A stretch of 21,729 nucleotides of DNA from positions 1 to 21,729 of the forward strand of contig CAJUHV010000067.1 in NCBI GenBank assembly GCA_910586445.1, given 5' to 3'. The notes beneath the pieces were generated by a model. The model had not been told where the DNA came from, made no database searches, and was given only the letters and a program-made list of their open reading frames with translations. Origin of the DNA: an uncultured Eubacterium sp. (GTDB lineage: Bacteria; Bacillota; Clostridia; Lachnospirales; Lachnospiraceae). Below, piece after piece: positions 1 through 7,590 of this stretch. The position numbers were made by a program, and so were the translations under genes. The first letter of the stretch is position 1. Every line of letters starts with the position of its first letter.

Positions 1-176
1 GGGTACCAAGTGTGAAGCACATCTCACGGAAAGCATTTTTCAAACACGCTCTAGTTCTAATTACTTGCGCAAAATGCTCAGCTGCCTACTTTTTCTATTC
101 CCTGATCATTTGCCCATGTTTTTCTTATCTATTCCCTGACCTTATAGCCCAATAATTTACTTTTACAAATTTGTAG

Positions 177-1517
177 TTATTTATTGCTTCTTCTCCAGAT
201 CTGCATCTTTTCAGCCTGTGCGATCAGCTCATCGCGGAAATCCGGATGTGCAATCGAAATAATCGCTTCTGCTTTCTGCCAGGTTGAAAGGCCCTTTACA
301 TTTACAATTCCATACTCTGTCACCAGATAATGGGTATTTGCTCTTGTATCCGTAACAATAGAGCCCGGGTTCAATGTTGGAAGGATTCTGGATTTAACCT
401 GTCCGTCTTTTGTCTTGTAAGTGGAAGAACAGCAGATAAAGCTCTTGCCTCCATTTGACAAATAAGCGCCAAGCACAAAGTCCAGCTGTCCGCCTGCGCC
501 GCTGATATGCTTTGTGCCTGCAGATTCTGCATTTATCTGCCCGAATAAGTCCAAATCTACGGCATTATTGATTGACATAAAATTATCCAATGCAGAAATT
601 GAACGTATATCATTTGTATAGCTGACCGGTGCACTTAAAATCTCAGGATTATTATCTAAGTAATCGTACATTTTCTTTGTTCCGCAGCCAAATGCAAATG
701 CCTGGCGGAAACGGTCAATATTTTTTCTGGAACCATTGATCTTGCCTGCTTTTGCGATATCTACAAATGCATCTACATACATCTCTGTATGCACGCCAAG
801 ATCTTTCAAATCAGACTCTGCGATCAGGGAGCCTACTGCATTCGGCATGCCGCCGATACCAAGCTGTAAGCATGCTCCATCCGGGATCTCGTTTACGATA
901 AGCTTTGCCACCGCTTTATCTACCTCGCTGGCAGGGCCGCCTGCACCCATTTCTGCAATCGGTGGATTGCTGCCTTCCACAATAAAGTCAACATCCGAAA
1001 TATGTACGTTATTTTCCGTGCCTCCAAGGCATCGCGGCATATTCTGATTTACTTCCACGATAACGGTTGCCGATGTTTCTACAACTGCTGCCAGATGAGA
1101 GGCATTCGGCCCGAAATTGAAAAATCCATGATTATCCATCGGCGCTACCTGAAACATTGCAACTGCATTTCTAGTCTTCAGGTCACGATAGTAGCGAGGC
1201 AGTTCCGAATACCGGATCGGTGCATAGTATGCACAGCCACGGCTGATCAGCTTACGCTCAATGCCTGACATATGCCACGAATTCCATGTAAAATGTTCCC
1301 CTGCGTCTTCTCTTTCAAAAATTGCAGGCAGTTTTAATAAAATACCGCCGCGTACATTTACATCTGTCAGCTCATCGGTGCGCTTTGCAAGCGCTTTGTC
1401 CAGTGCATCTGCAGTGCCGTTACACCAGCCATAATCCACCCAGTCTCCAGAATGCACGGCTTTCACTGCTTCATCTGCTGATACAAGTTTTTTTTGATAT
1501 TCTTCTGAGTATCCCAT
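177..1517 (-). CDS. but: Butyryl-CoA:acetate CoA-transferase
   Basis: This 446-residue protein has the normal length of the acetyl-CoA hydrolase/transferase (4-hydroxybutyrate/butyryl-CoA CoA-transferase) family. It should move CoA from butyryl-CoA to acetate, the last cytosolic step of butyrate formation in gut Clostridia. The sequence matches my memory of the Roseburia/Faecalibacterium enzyme along its whole length, including WNSWHMSGIERK (78-89), PIRYSELPRYYRDL (100-113), QLGIGGMPNAVGS (218-230) and SGAGGQLDFVLGAYLSNGG (339-357). The likely catalytic glutamate is E245 in HTEMYVDAF. The ATG at 1517 is preceded by GGAGGG at good spacing. The gene is monocistronic in appearance, with its own promoter and a Rex-type operator upstream. 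A 4-hydroxybutyrate-preferring enzyme is the main alternative, since the two subgroups are close; resemblance to the butyryl group is stronger. No clear terminator is visible after the stop. Confidence 0.92.
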   Translation of the reverse strand: MGYSEEYQKKLVSADEAVKAVHSGDWVDYGWCNGTADALDKALAKRTDELTDVNVRGGILLKLPAIFEREDAGEHFTWNSWHMSGIERKLISRGCAYYAPIRYSELPRYYRDLKTRNAVAMFQVAPMDNHGFFNFGPNASHLAAVVETSATVIVEVNQNMPRCLGGTENNVHISDVDFIVEGSNPPIAEMGAGGPASEVDKAVAKLIVNEIPDGACLQLGIGGMPNAVGSLIAESDLKDLGVHTEMYVDAFVDIAKAGKINGSRKNIDRFRQAFAFGCGTKKMYDYLDNNPEILSAPVSYTNDIRSISALDNFMSINNAVDLDLFGQINAESAGTKHISGAGGQLDFVLGAYLSNGGKSFICCSSTYKTKDGQVKSRILPTLNPGSIVTDTRANTHYLVTEYGIVNVKGLSTWQKAEAIISIAHPDFRDELIAQAEKMQIWRRSNK

Positions 1518-1556
1518 TTTACCCTCCTAAATAATTTTACAAAACGATTTCCTCTG

Positions 1557-1610
1557 TTGTTAATAGTTTAACAATATATTTATATTATCATTTTTACAAG
1601 CGGTCTGCAA
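1557..1610 (-). promoter_or_regulatory. but promoter with Rex-type operator
   Basis: On the minus strand a -35 TTGCAG (1610-1605) and a -10 TAATAT (1587-1582) are 17 bp apart. Just downstream, at 1557-1574, lies a perfect dyad, TTGTTAATAGTTTAACAA on the plus strand, made of TTGTTAA and TTAACAA around 4 bp. This is the known binding consensus of the redox repressor Rex in Clostridia. It would cover the transcription start, so repression by Rex when NADH is low, and relief when NADH is high, is expected. The dyad is seen directly; the Rex role is inferred because no rex gene is in the window. Confidence 0.8.
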
Positions 1611-1644
1611 GGCTTAGAACGAAAACAACAGGATAAACTTATAA

Positions 1645-1684
1645 ACAAAAGAAAGCACGCTGCGTGAACTTTCTTTTGTCATGA
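1645..1684. repeat. Hairpin repeat, copy 1
   Basis: An 11-bp perfect inverted repeat (1645-1655 with 1669-1679) encloses an inner dyad CACGCTGCGTG and an unpaired AA. The core GAAAGCACGCTGCG and the trailing TTGTCATGAA recur twice at 18184-18265. This copy lies in the intergenic region upstream of the but promoter. The outer stem is AAAA/TTTT here and ATA/TAT in the other copies, which keeps pairing. It may act as a terminator-like or extragenic palindromic element; its function is unknown. Confidence 0.75.
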
Positions 1685-1689
1685 ACATA

Positions 1690-1729
1690 AAAAATACTGC
1701 CACAACTTTTCGCTTGCGACAGTATTTTT
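1690..1729 (-). terminator. Intrinsic terminator after the 208-aa gene
   Basis: AAAAATACTG (1690-1699) pairs with CAGTATTTTT (1720-1729). Read on the minus strand it ends in a U-rich tract, about 80 nt after the stop of the 1807-2433 gene. The A/T-symmetric arms mean it could also work in the other direction. Confidence 0.7.
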
Positions 1730-1806
1730 GTTCACCTTATCCTTTTACCTACATTCAAAATCGCCCATCATCGAAAACGCCGGACACTTTGAATATATTT
1801 TCAAGA

Positions 1807-2433
1807 CTATTCTGTAATTACGTTTTGAGATTTGTAGTAATCGTCAAACATCTGATTTACAGAATCACGTGTCTGGCTGGAAATATCCGGCAGATCTCTG
1901 CCCCATGATTTCGTAGCCTGCTTAAAACCTTTTTCAAAAGCTGCCTGCATATCTTTCATTTTCTCTGGATCATCTCCTGCAAGTGCTTTTGCGAAATCAA
2001 AAATTCTCTCAGATGTCTGCTTTACTCCATAGTAGCCATCTTCAGCAATATCAGCCTGTGCCTGCGCTTTGGTCTTTGGATCAACGGTAAAATCACCTTT
2101 TGCAAGGAATTTCCAGATGTCATCATTTGCCTGCGCCGTCTTATTCGCCTGCTTGGTCATCATCTGCTTTACGATGTCTACCAGCTGGCTCTGCCTGCTT
2201 GCCTGATCTGCCTTCAGCTGTTTAACCAATGCTGCACGTTCAGATGAGCTCATTTTATTTGCAGAATAAGATGCTTTATTGCTGCTGTTTTTCGAAGAGC
2301 CCTCATAGACAGCACCTTCCTCAGCTGCTGTGTTTTTCTTTGCTTCTTCTGCTGCCGGCTTGCTGTTTACAGCTGCCCTGCTTTCGTATGCGGCATAAGT
2401 CGCGGTCGTTGAATTTACTCCTGCTACACTCAT
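1807..2433 (-). CDS. Conserved protein of unknown function, 208 aa
   Basis: I recognise this as a conserved Firmicutes protein without an assigned function. Residues 1-60 are low in complexity and rich in Ser, Thr, Ala and Lys, with no hydrophobic signal peptide or membrane segment. The rest is predicted helical. The most family-like block is about 129-200, including AEDGYYGVKQTSERIFDFAKAL, a KGFKQATKSWGRDLPDIS stretch and an aromatic, acidic C-terminus. The block resembles the DUF5610-type proteins in my memory, but that is a weak link. The ATG at 2433 follows GGAGGG at good spacing. It stands alone, with its own -10 element, a structured leader of about 100 nt, and a terminator after the stop. 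The disordered Ser/Thr-rich N-terminus would fit an export or assembly tail, which is only a guess. Confidence 0.8.
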   Translation of the reverse strand: MSVAGVNSTTATYAAYESRAAVNSKPAAEEAKKNTAAEEGAVYEGSSKNSSNKASYSANKMSSSERAALVKQLKADQASRQSQLVDIVKQMMTKQANKTAQANDDIWKFLAKGDFTVDPKTKAQAQADIAEDGYYGVKQTSERIFDFAKALAGDDPEKMKDMQAAFEKGFKQATKSWGRDLPDISSQTRDSVNQMFDDYYKSQNVITE

Positions 2434-2572
2434 TTACTTTCCCTCCATGTTCGTATGATGTGAAACCTGCGGTTTCCACTTACTGGTGTTGTTACATGGC
2501 ACCACTCCATAACAGCCCGGCTGTGACTGCTATGACACATTATATGCCATGATTATGCAATTCCCTTTGCAT
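2434..2572 (-). promoter_or_regulatory. Promoter and structured leader of the 208-aa gene
   Basis: A perfect -10 TATAAT sits at 2544-2539 on the minus strand, with no good -35 at the right distance. Instead a 6-bp dyad, ATGCAA/TTGCAT (2555-2572), covers the -35 area and may bind a regulator. The roughly 100-nt leader holds three small dyads: ACAGCCCGGCTGT, TGGTG/CACCA, and GAAACC-TGC-GGTTTC (2461-2475), the last shortly before the ribosome binding site. Confidence 0.5.
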
Positions 2573-2649
2573 GTCAGATATTTCCTGATTATTAATTATA
2601 TCGGTTGTTCTGCCGATTTTCTGAAGCATTCAACGTATATATCAAAAAT

Positions 2650-3351
2650 TTATCCCTGAAAAGATTTCACAAATTCAAGCACCATATTGGCACAATGCTC
2701 TGCCGCCTGTTCTTCAAATGTAGGATAATCCATTTCAGCCGAGCCGTCTGCCTTATCAGAAATGGCACGGATTACAATAAACGGCACACCGTTGAGCATA
2801 GCTGCCTGTGCAACAGATGCGCCTTCCATCTCGGCACAGTCTCCATGAAATTCAGTAATTAAATGCTCTTTTACTTCTGCACTGGATATAAACTGATCGC
2901 CGCTGACTACGCAGCCTTTTACCACATTGATGTCAGGATTTACGCGCCCACAGGCCGATACCGCAGCCTCTGCCATCTTTGCATCGGCTGCAAATTCCCT
3001 GCATTCCAGGCCCGGGATCTGCCCCAGCGGATATCCCAGCGCCGTTACATCCACATCATGCTGGACCGCCTTTTCGGATACAAGAATATCCCCGATATCC
3101 AGATCTGCATTCAATGATCCTGCCACTCCGGTATTCATAACATGCGTTATATGAAATAAATCAGCCAGTATCTGTACACACATCGCAGCATTAACCTTTC
3201 CAATCCCGCTCTGCACTACTACCGCAGGCGTTCCCTGCAGCATGCCTTCGTAAAAATTCATGCCTGCCTTTGTCACTACAGCATCCACTTTCATAGCTTC
3301 TTTCAGAACGGATACTTCGGATTCCATAGCACCGATAATTCCTATTTTCAT
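2650..3351 (-). CDS. mtnN: 5'-methylthioadenosine/S-adenosylhomocysteine nucleosidase
   Basis: This 233-residue enzyme removes adenine from S-adenosylhomocysteine and methylthioadenosine in the cytosol. Its S-ribosylhomocysteine product is the substrate of LuxS, encoded just upstream. The family start KIGIIGAMESEV is intact, with E12 at the position of the catalytic base. TGVAGSL (74-80) is the usual glycine-rich block, AEMEGASVAQ (173-182) carries the ribose-binding M175 and E176, and SDKAD (198-202) holds the catalytic D199. I chose the ATG at 3351 because it matches the family N-terminus and follows AAAGGA at good spacing. An ATG at 3369 adds six residues and also has an AAGGA in front, so the start is not certain. 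It is the second gene of a luxS-mtnN pair, and no strong terminator follows. Confidence 0.95.
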   Translation of the reverse strand: MKIGIIGAMESEVSVLKEAMKVDAVVTKAGMNFYEGMLQGTPAVVVQSGIGKVNAAMCVQILADLFHITHVMNTGVAGSLNADLDIGDILVSEKAVQHDVDVTALGYPLGQIPGLECREFAADAKMAEAAVSACGRVNPDINVVKGCVVSGDQFISSAEVKEHLITEFHGDCAEMEGASVAQAAMLNGVPFIVIRAISDKADGSAEMDYPTFEEQAAEHCANMVLEFVKSFQG

Positions 3352-3385
3352 ATTATTTTTCCTTTCCATTTTGTAAATCCTTATT

Positions 3386-3865
3386 TTATTTCGGATATAC
3401 TAAGCGTGATTCATCGATCTGATAGATTACCTCATCCAGATATTTTTTTGCCAGATAATTTGCCATACCCAGATTCATATCTAAATAATTGCCGCAGTCT
3501 TTTGGACTCGCTCCCGGCACTTCATCCTTATAATCACGGATAAATTCGTACATTGCCTTCATCAGCCCTACAATATCCTTAGACTCATAATCCCCTGCCA
3601 GCAAAAGATAAAAACCTGTACGGCAGCCCATCGGCCCAAAATATATAATCCTGTCTTTATATTCCGGATCGTTTCTCAAATAAGTAGCAGCCAGATGCTC
3701 AATCGTGTGCATTTCGGCAGTATTCATGACCGGTTCTTCATTGGGAGAAGTCATGCGCAGGTCAAATGTCGTAATTATGCTGTCTCCCACTGTATCTTTG
3801 CGTGATACATAGATGCCCGGCTGCAGCTTAATATGGTCAATCGTAAAACTGGTTATTTTTTCCAT
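3386..3865 (-). CDS. luxS: S-ribosylhomocysteine lyase (AI-2 synthesis)
   Basis: LuxS splits S-ribosylhomocysteine into homocysteine and DPD, the precursor of the AI-2 signal. The 159-residue length is typical. The metal site is complete: H53 and H57 in HTIEHL and C124 in KDCGNY. The catalytic C81 is present in GPMGCRTGFY, and E56 lies in the HTIEH motif. I chose the ATG at 3865 because it follows AAGGGG closely and gives the standard N-terminus; an ATG at 3889 would add eight residues with no better site. Directly upstream of mtnN, it makes a two-gene route for S-adenosylhomocysteine recycling. A promoter is visible at 3921-3949. No terminator separates it from trpA, so some read-through from the trp genes is possible. 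Confidence 0.97.
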   Translation of the reverse strand: MEKITSFTIDHIKLQPGIYVSRKDTVGDSIITTFDLRMTSPNEEPVMNTAEMHTIEHLAATYLRNDPEYKDRIIYFGPMGCRTGFYLLLAGDYESKDIVGLMKAMYEFIRDYKDEVPGASPKDCGNYLDMNLGMANYLAKKYLDEVIYQIDESRLVYPK

Positions 3866-3920
3866 AAAATTTCCCCTTTCATAAGCCATACTTTTGTATG
3901 ATATGTTTCAGCTATTCACT

Positions 3921-3949
3921 ACACTAACGAAAGATTCTAAAAAAGTCAA
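3921..3949 (-). promoter_or_regulatory. Likely luxS-mtnN promoter
   Basis: On the minus strand, -35 TTGACT (3949-3944) and -10 TAGTGT (3926-3921) are 17 bp apart. The -10 is weak. Two copies of AAAGATTCT (3930-3938 and 3958-3966 on the plus strand) lie on either side of the -35 element, 28 bp apart, and a CATAC/GTATG hairpin (3887-3900) lies in the leader. Confidence 0.5.
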
Positions 3950-3982
3950 GCACTATTAAAGATTCTGCGGGATCAATTGCAA

Positions 3983-4759
3983 TCAGATACCCATCAGGGC
4001 CTCTTTCATATTTTTAACATATTCTGCCACATAAGGCACGCAGGCATTGCCATACTGTCCGCACAGTTTTACAATTGCAGATCCTACTATAACGCCATCG
4101 GAAACCGCCGCCACCTGCGCAGCCTGCTGTGGCGTAGATACGCCAAACCCTACCGCACATGGAAGGTGTGTCTCTTCTTTTACCAGCTTCATCATGGCAC
4201 CCAGATCATGATCAATTCGGTCTCTCGTACCTGTAACCCCCAGCGATGATACACAGTAGATAAATCCTTCTGCTTCTTTTGCTATCATGCGTATCCGATC
4301 CTTAGAAGTCGGCGCAATCATAGAAATCAATGCCAGGCTATATTTTTTACAGACCTGATCAAAATCTGTCTTTTCTTCGAACGGGATATCCGGCAGAATA
4401 ATACCGTCTATCCCCAGCTCTGCCGCTTTTTTTATAAAACGTTCTATTCCATGCGAAAATACGACGTTTGCATATGTCATAAACACTATTGGTATCTGTG
4501 TATTCTGGCGGACAGCTTTTACCAGCCCAAAGATCTGATCAGTCTTAACCCCATTTCTTAAAGCACGGTTATTTGCCTCTTGAATGACCGGCCCTTCTGC
4601 CGTAGGGTCTGAAAACGGTATGCCCAGCTCAATGAGATCTGCACCTGCCTGCTCCATCGCATAAACAAGCTGCTCTGTGACTTCAAGAGACGGGTCCCCG
4701 CATGTAATAAATGGTATAAATGCTTTGCCATGTTTAAATGCCTGTGATATTTTATTCAT
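3983..4759 (-). CDS. trpA: Tryptophan synthase alpha subunit
   Basis: TrpA cleaves indole-3-glycerol phosphate to indole, which is channelled to TrpB in the alpha2-beta2 complex. The 258 residues form one TIM barrel of normal length. FIPFITCGDPS (14-24) and DLIELGIPFSDPTAEGPVIQEA (41-62) are clear, with the catalytic glutamate at E44. The residue that matches Asp60 of the enterobacterial enzyme is a glutamate here (E55, in TAEGP). GVSTPQQA and DGVIVGSAIV near the C-terminus form the phosphate site. The ATG at 4759 overlaps the end of trpB by 8 bp, which suggests translational coupling, and follows AAAGGAG. It is the last trp gene; no intrinsic terminator is seen before luxS. Confidence 0.96.
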   Translation of the reverse strand: MNKISQAFKHGKAFIPFITCGDPSLEVTEQLVYAMEQAGADLIELGIPFSDPTAEGPVIQEANNRALRNGVKTDQIFGLVKAVRQNTQIPIVFMTYANVVFSHGIERFIKKAAELGIDGIILPDIPFEEKTDFDQVCKKYSLALISMIAPTSKDRIRMIAKEAEGFIYCVSSLGVTGTRDRIDHDLGAMMKLVKEETHLPCAVGFGVSTPQQAAQVAAVSDGVIVGSAIVKLCGQYGNACVPYVAEYVKNMKEALMGI

Positions 4760-5960
4760 ATATTTCTTCTCCTTTATAGCGTGCTATCGCCGCACAGTCT
4801 TTATCTCCCCTGCCGGATATATTTACCACGATAATCTGGTCTTTTTCCATGTCCGGCGCTATTTTACATGCATGTGCAAGTGCATGTGCACTCTCAACCG
4901 CCGGTATAATGCCTTCCATACGTGACAAATATTCAAATGCGTCAACTGCTTCATCATCCGTTACCGCCACATATTCAGCCCTGCCGGAATCATACAGATC
5001 CGCATGCTCCGGCCCGATACCCGGATAATCCAGCCCAGCCGAAATCGAATACACAGGCGCAATCTGCCCGTATTCATCCTGACAAAAATATGACTTCATC
5101 CCATGAAAAATCCCCAGCTTTCCGGCTGTTATTGCAGCTGCCGTCTCTGATGTATGAATGCCCCGTCCGGCTGCTTCACAGCCGATCAGCCTGACTGATT
5201 CCTCATTAATAAAATGATAAAAAGCTCCGATCGCATTAGACCCGCCTCCGACACATGCAAGTACCGCATCCGGCAGCCTGCCCTCCAGCTCCTGCAGCTG
5301 CTGCTTTATTTCTTTTGAAATCACTGACTGAAAATCTCTTACAATCATCGGAAACGGATGCGGGCCCATAACCGATCCCAATAAGTAATGTGTATCATCT
5401 ATACGCTTTGTCCATTCGCGGAATGCCTCGGATACGGCATCTTTTAAGGTTCCCGTTCCGGCTGCAACCGGATGCACCTGCGCTCCCAGCAGCTTCATCC
5501 GGTATACGTTCAATGCCTGCCGTTTCGTATCCTCTTTCCCCATAAACACTTCGCACTGCATACCCATCAATGCTGCTGCAGTGGCTGTCGCCACGCCATG
5601 CTGTCCGGCTCCCGTCTCCGCTATGATCCGTGTCTTGCCCATCTTTTTTGCCAGCAGGCACTGCCCGAGCACATTATTGATCTTATGGGAACCAGTATGA
5701 TTCAGATCTTCCCGCTTCAAATAGATTTTTGCCCCGCCCAGATCTTTTGTCATACGCGCGGCATAGTAAAGCCCAGACGGCCGTCCTGCGTAATTCCGCT
5801 GCAGATCTTCCAGCTCGCTTTGAAACTGCGGGTCTTCTTTATAGTAATTGTATGATTTTTCCAGTTCTATTACAGCATTCATAAGTGTCTCAGGAATATA
5901 CTGTCCCCCGTGCATTCCATATCTTCCATTACAATTTAATTTTTTATTTTTTTCCTTCAT
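4752..5960 (-). CDS. trpB: Tryptophan synthase beta subunit
   Basis: This PLP enzyme condenses indole with serine to give tryptophan. The 402 residues fit the standard TrpB1 type rather than the longer TrpB2. The N-terminal GRYGMHGGQYIPETL (12-26) is typical. The PLP lysine is K93 in NHTGSHKINN, E115 in AETGAGQHG is the catalytic glutamate, and GGGSNA (238-243) binds the PLP phosphate. I chose the ATG at 5960, which follows AAGGA and gives MKEKNKKL; an upstream ATG at 5990 lacks a matching site and family support. A gap of about 120 nt separates it from trpF, the longest inside the cluster. I saw no convincing gene or terminator in that gap. Confidence 0.97.
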   Translation of the reverse strand: MKEKNKKLNCNGRYGMHGGQYIPETLMNAVIELEKSYNYYKEDPQFQSELEDLQRNYAGRPSGLYYAARMTKDLGGAKIYLKREDLNHTGSHKINNVLGQCLLAKKMGKTRIIAETGAGQHGVATATAAALMGMQCEVFMGKEDTKRQALNVYRMKLLGAQVHPVAAGTGTLKDAVSEAFREWTKRIDDTHYLLGSVMGPHPFPMIVRDFQSVISKEIKQQLQELEGRLPDAVLACVGGGSNAIGAFYHFINEESVRLIGCEAAGRGIHTSETAAAITAGKLGIFHGMKSYFCQDEYGQIAPVYSISAGLDYPGIGPEHADLYDSGRAEYVAVTDDEAVDAFEYLSRMEGIIPAVESAHALAHACKIAPDMEKDQIIVVNISGRGDKDCAAIARYKGEEIYE

Positions 5961-6080
5961 TTGACAACTTCCTTTTTCTATCTCAAGCAATTTGTATGTT
6001 TTCTACAAAGCCCGTGCTTAAACTCATACTGTACTTTTTCACAGCACCGCCCAGACTTATTGCTTTCTATTTCACAGATC

Positions 6081-6716
6081 TTATTCAGGCATATTCTGTA
6101 CTTTTACATAATCCGTGCTTAGAGCCCGAATTTTATTTATGACGGCTTCTATTTTGCGCGCATCTTTTCTGCCGTCTGTTTCAACCCCGCTTGATATGTC
6201 AACAGCATAAGCGCCTTTTGACAATGCCTCTGGCAGATTCCCGATATGGACACCGCCTGCCAAAAAATACGGCTTTACACAGCCGGACAGCAGATTCCAG
6301 TCAAATGTATTCCCTGTTCCGCCCGTACCATGATCAAACAGCAGAAAATCAGCACAGCTGCCGACAGATCTTACAAGATCAGGCCTGCCTTTGACAGATA
6401 CTGCCTTTATAACCGGCTGTCCTGTCTTTGCCTGAATCCACCGGATCTCGTCCTCATCCTCCTGCCCATGCAGCTGCGCCATATCAATTACGCGCTGTTT
6501 AATCAAATCAGCGATTAATTCTTTATCTTCATTTGCGAATACGCCTACCGCTCTGATCTTTGGCGAAAGCTGCTCCTTTAATACAGCGGCACGGCCGGGT
6601 TCTAGAAAACGCCTGCTTTTCGAAACAAATACAAAGCCGATATAATCCGGCAGGTACCGATTTACAGCTTCTATATCTTCCTGCCGGGTCAGCCCGCAGA
6701 TTTTTATTTTCGTCAT
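6081..6716 (-). CDS. trpF: Phosphoribosylanthranilate isomerase
   Basis: TrpF carries out the Amadori rearrangement of phosphoribosylanthranilate. The 211-residue length fits a stand-alone enzyme. KIKICGLTRQEDI (3-15) holds the catalytic cysteine C7, and FLLFDHGTGGTGNTFDW (124-140) holds the catalytic D128. FLAGGVHIGNL (151-161) and VDISSGVETDGRKD (172-185) are the phosphate-binding loops. The ATG at 6716 follows AAGGA at 6 bp; an ATG 18 nt upstream would add MMEGIF and is less likely. It sits 27 nt after trpC and is not fused to it, unlike the enterobacterial arrangement. Confidence 0.96.
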   Translation of the reverse strand: MTKIKICGLTRQEDIEAVNRYLPDYIGFVFVSKSRRFLEPGRAAVLKEQLSPKIRAVGVFANEDKELIADLIKQRVIDMAQLHGQEDEDEIRWIQAKTGQPVIKAVSVKGRPDLVRSVGSCADFLLFDHGTGGTGNTFDWNLLSGCVKPYFLAGGVHIGNLPEALSKGAYAVDISSGVETDGRKDARKIEAVINKIRALSTDYVKVQNMPE

Positions 6717-6743
6717 AAAAATTCCTTCCATCATTTTCTTAAA

Positions 6744-7532
6744 TCAACAGCAGCTCTCTTTCAGTCTTAGAATCATATCCCGCTTATCAGCCGCTCTCAT
6801 CAGCGCTTCTCCAATAAGCACAGCCTCTGTTCCGTGGTGATACAGCAGCTCTATATCGTCCGTACTGCGGATTCCGCTTTCTGATACGTATATTAAATCC
6901 TGCGGAACCATTTTCCTCAGGCGTATGCTTGTTGCAAGATCAACCTCAAAGGTATGCAGATCACGGTTATTTACACCTATCACCCTGCCGCCGCACTCGA
7001 GCGCACGTTCTACCTCATTATCCGTATGTGCTTCAACTAACGCGGAAAGTCCAAGTCTGTCACAAATTGCTAAATATTCTTTTAATTCTTGGTCTGACAG
7101 GATAGCACAAATCAGCAGTACTGCAGACGCACCAAGCACTTTTGCCTCATAAATCATATAGGCATCTATCGTAAAATCCTTCCGCAGAACCGGAATAGAC
7201 ACACCGTCACATATCTCTCTAAGATCTTCATTCCTGCCTTGAAAATAAAATGGTTCTGTCAGGCAGGAAACCGCAGCTGCTCCAGCCTCCTCATACTCCT
7301 TTGCAATCTGGACATATGGAAACTCCTGAGCGATTACACCTCTGGACGGGGACGCCCTTTTTACCTCACAGATCAAAGAAATGCCGGGGCTTTTCAAAGA
7401 ACATTCAAACGGAAACCTTGTATCCTTCGGCATTGCTTCGGCCTGCATCCGCAGCTCATGCAGCGGCAGCTGCTGCCTGCATTTTGCGATGCGCTCCCTT
7501 GTCCTGCCCGCTATTTCATCTAATATCGTCAT
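6744..7532 (-). CDS. trpC: Indole-3-glycerol phosphate synthase
   Basis: TrpC closes the indole ring of carboxyphenylaminodeoxyribulose phosphate, with loss of CO2 and water. With the ATG at 7532 the protein has 262 residues, normal for a single-domain enzyme. LICEVKRASPSRG (53-65) carries K58, VLRKDFTIDAYMI (115-127) carries the general acid K118, VEAHTDNE (166-173) and IGVNNRDLHTF (185-195, N188) follow, and YVSESGI (215-221) holds E218. The chosen start follows GGAGG by 5 bp. A longer reading from 7598 adds 22 residues that overlap the end of trpD and have no family support. It lies 58 nt after the trpD stop. Confidence 0.96.
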   Translation of the reverse strand: MTILDEIAGRTRERIAKCRQQLPLHELRMQAEAMPKDTRFPFECSLKSPGISLICEVKRASPSRGVIAQEFPYVQIAKEYEEAGAAAVSCLTEPFYFQGRNEDLREICDGVSIPVLRKDFTIDAYMIYEAKVLGASAVLLICAILSDQELKEYLAICDRLGLSALVEAHTDNEVERALECGGRVIGVNNRDLHTFEVDLATSIRLRKMVPQDLIYVSESGIRSTDDIELLYHHGTEAVLIGEALMRAADKRDMILRLKESCC

Positions 7533-7590
7533 AACAGCCTCCCTCGTTTTTATTGATCTTTTCTTGCAGATTTTATATGCCGCGCACCTG

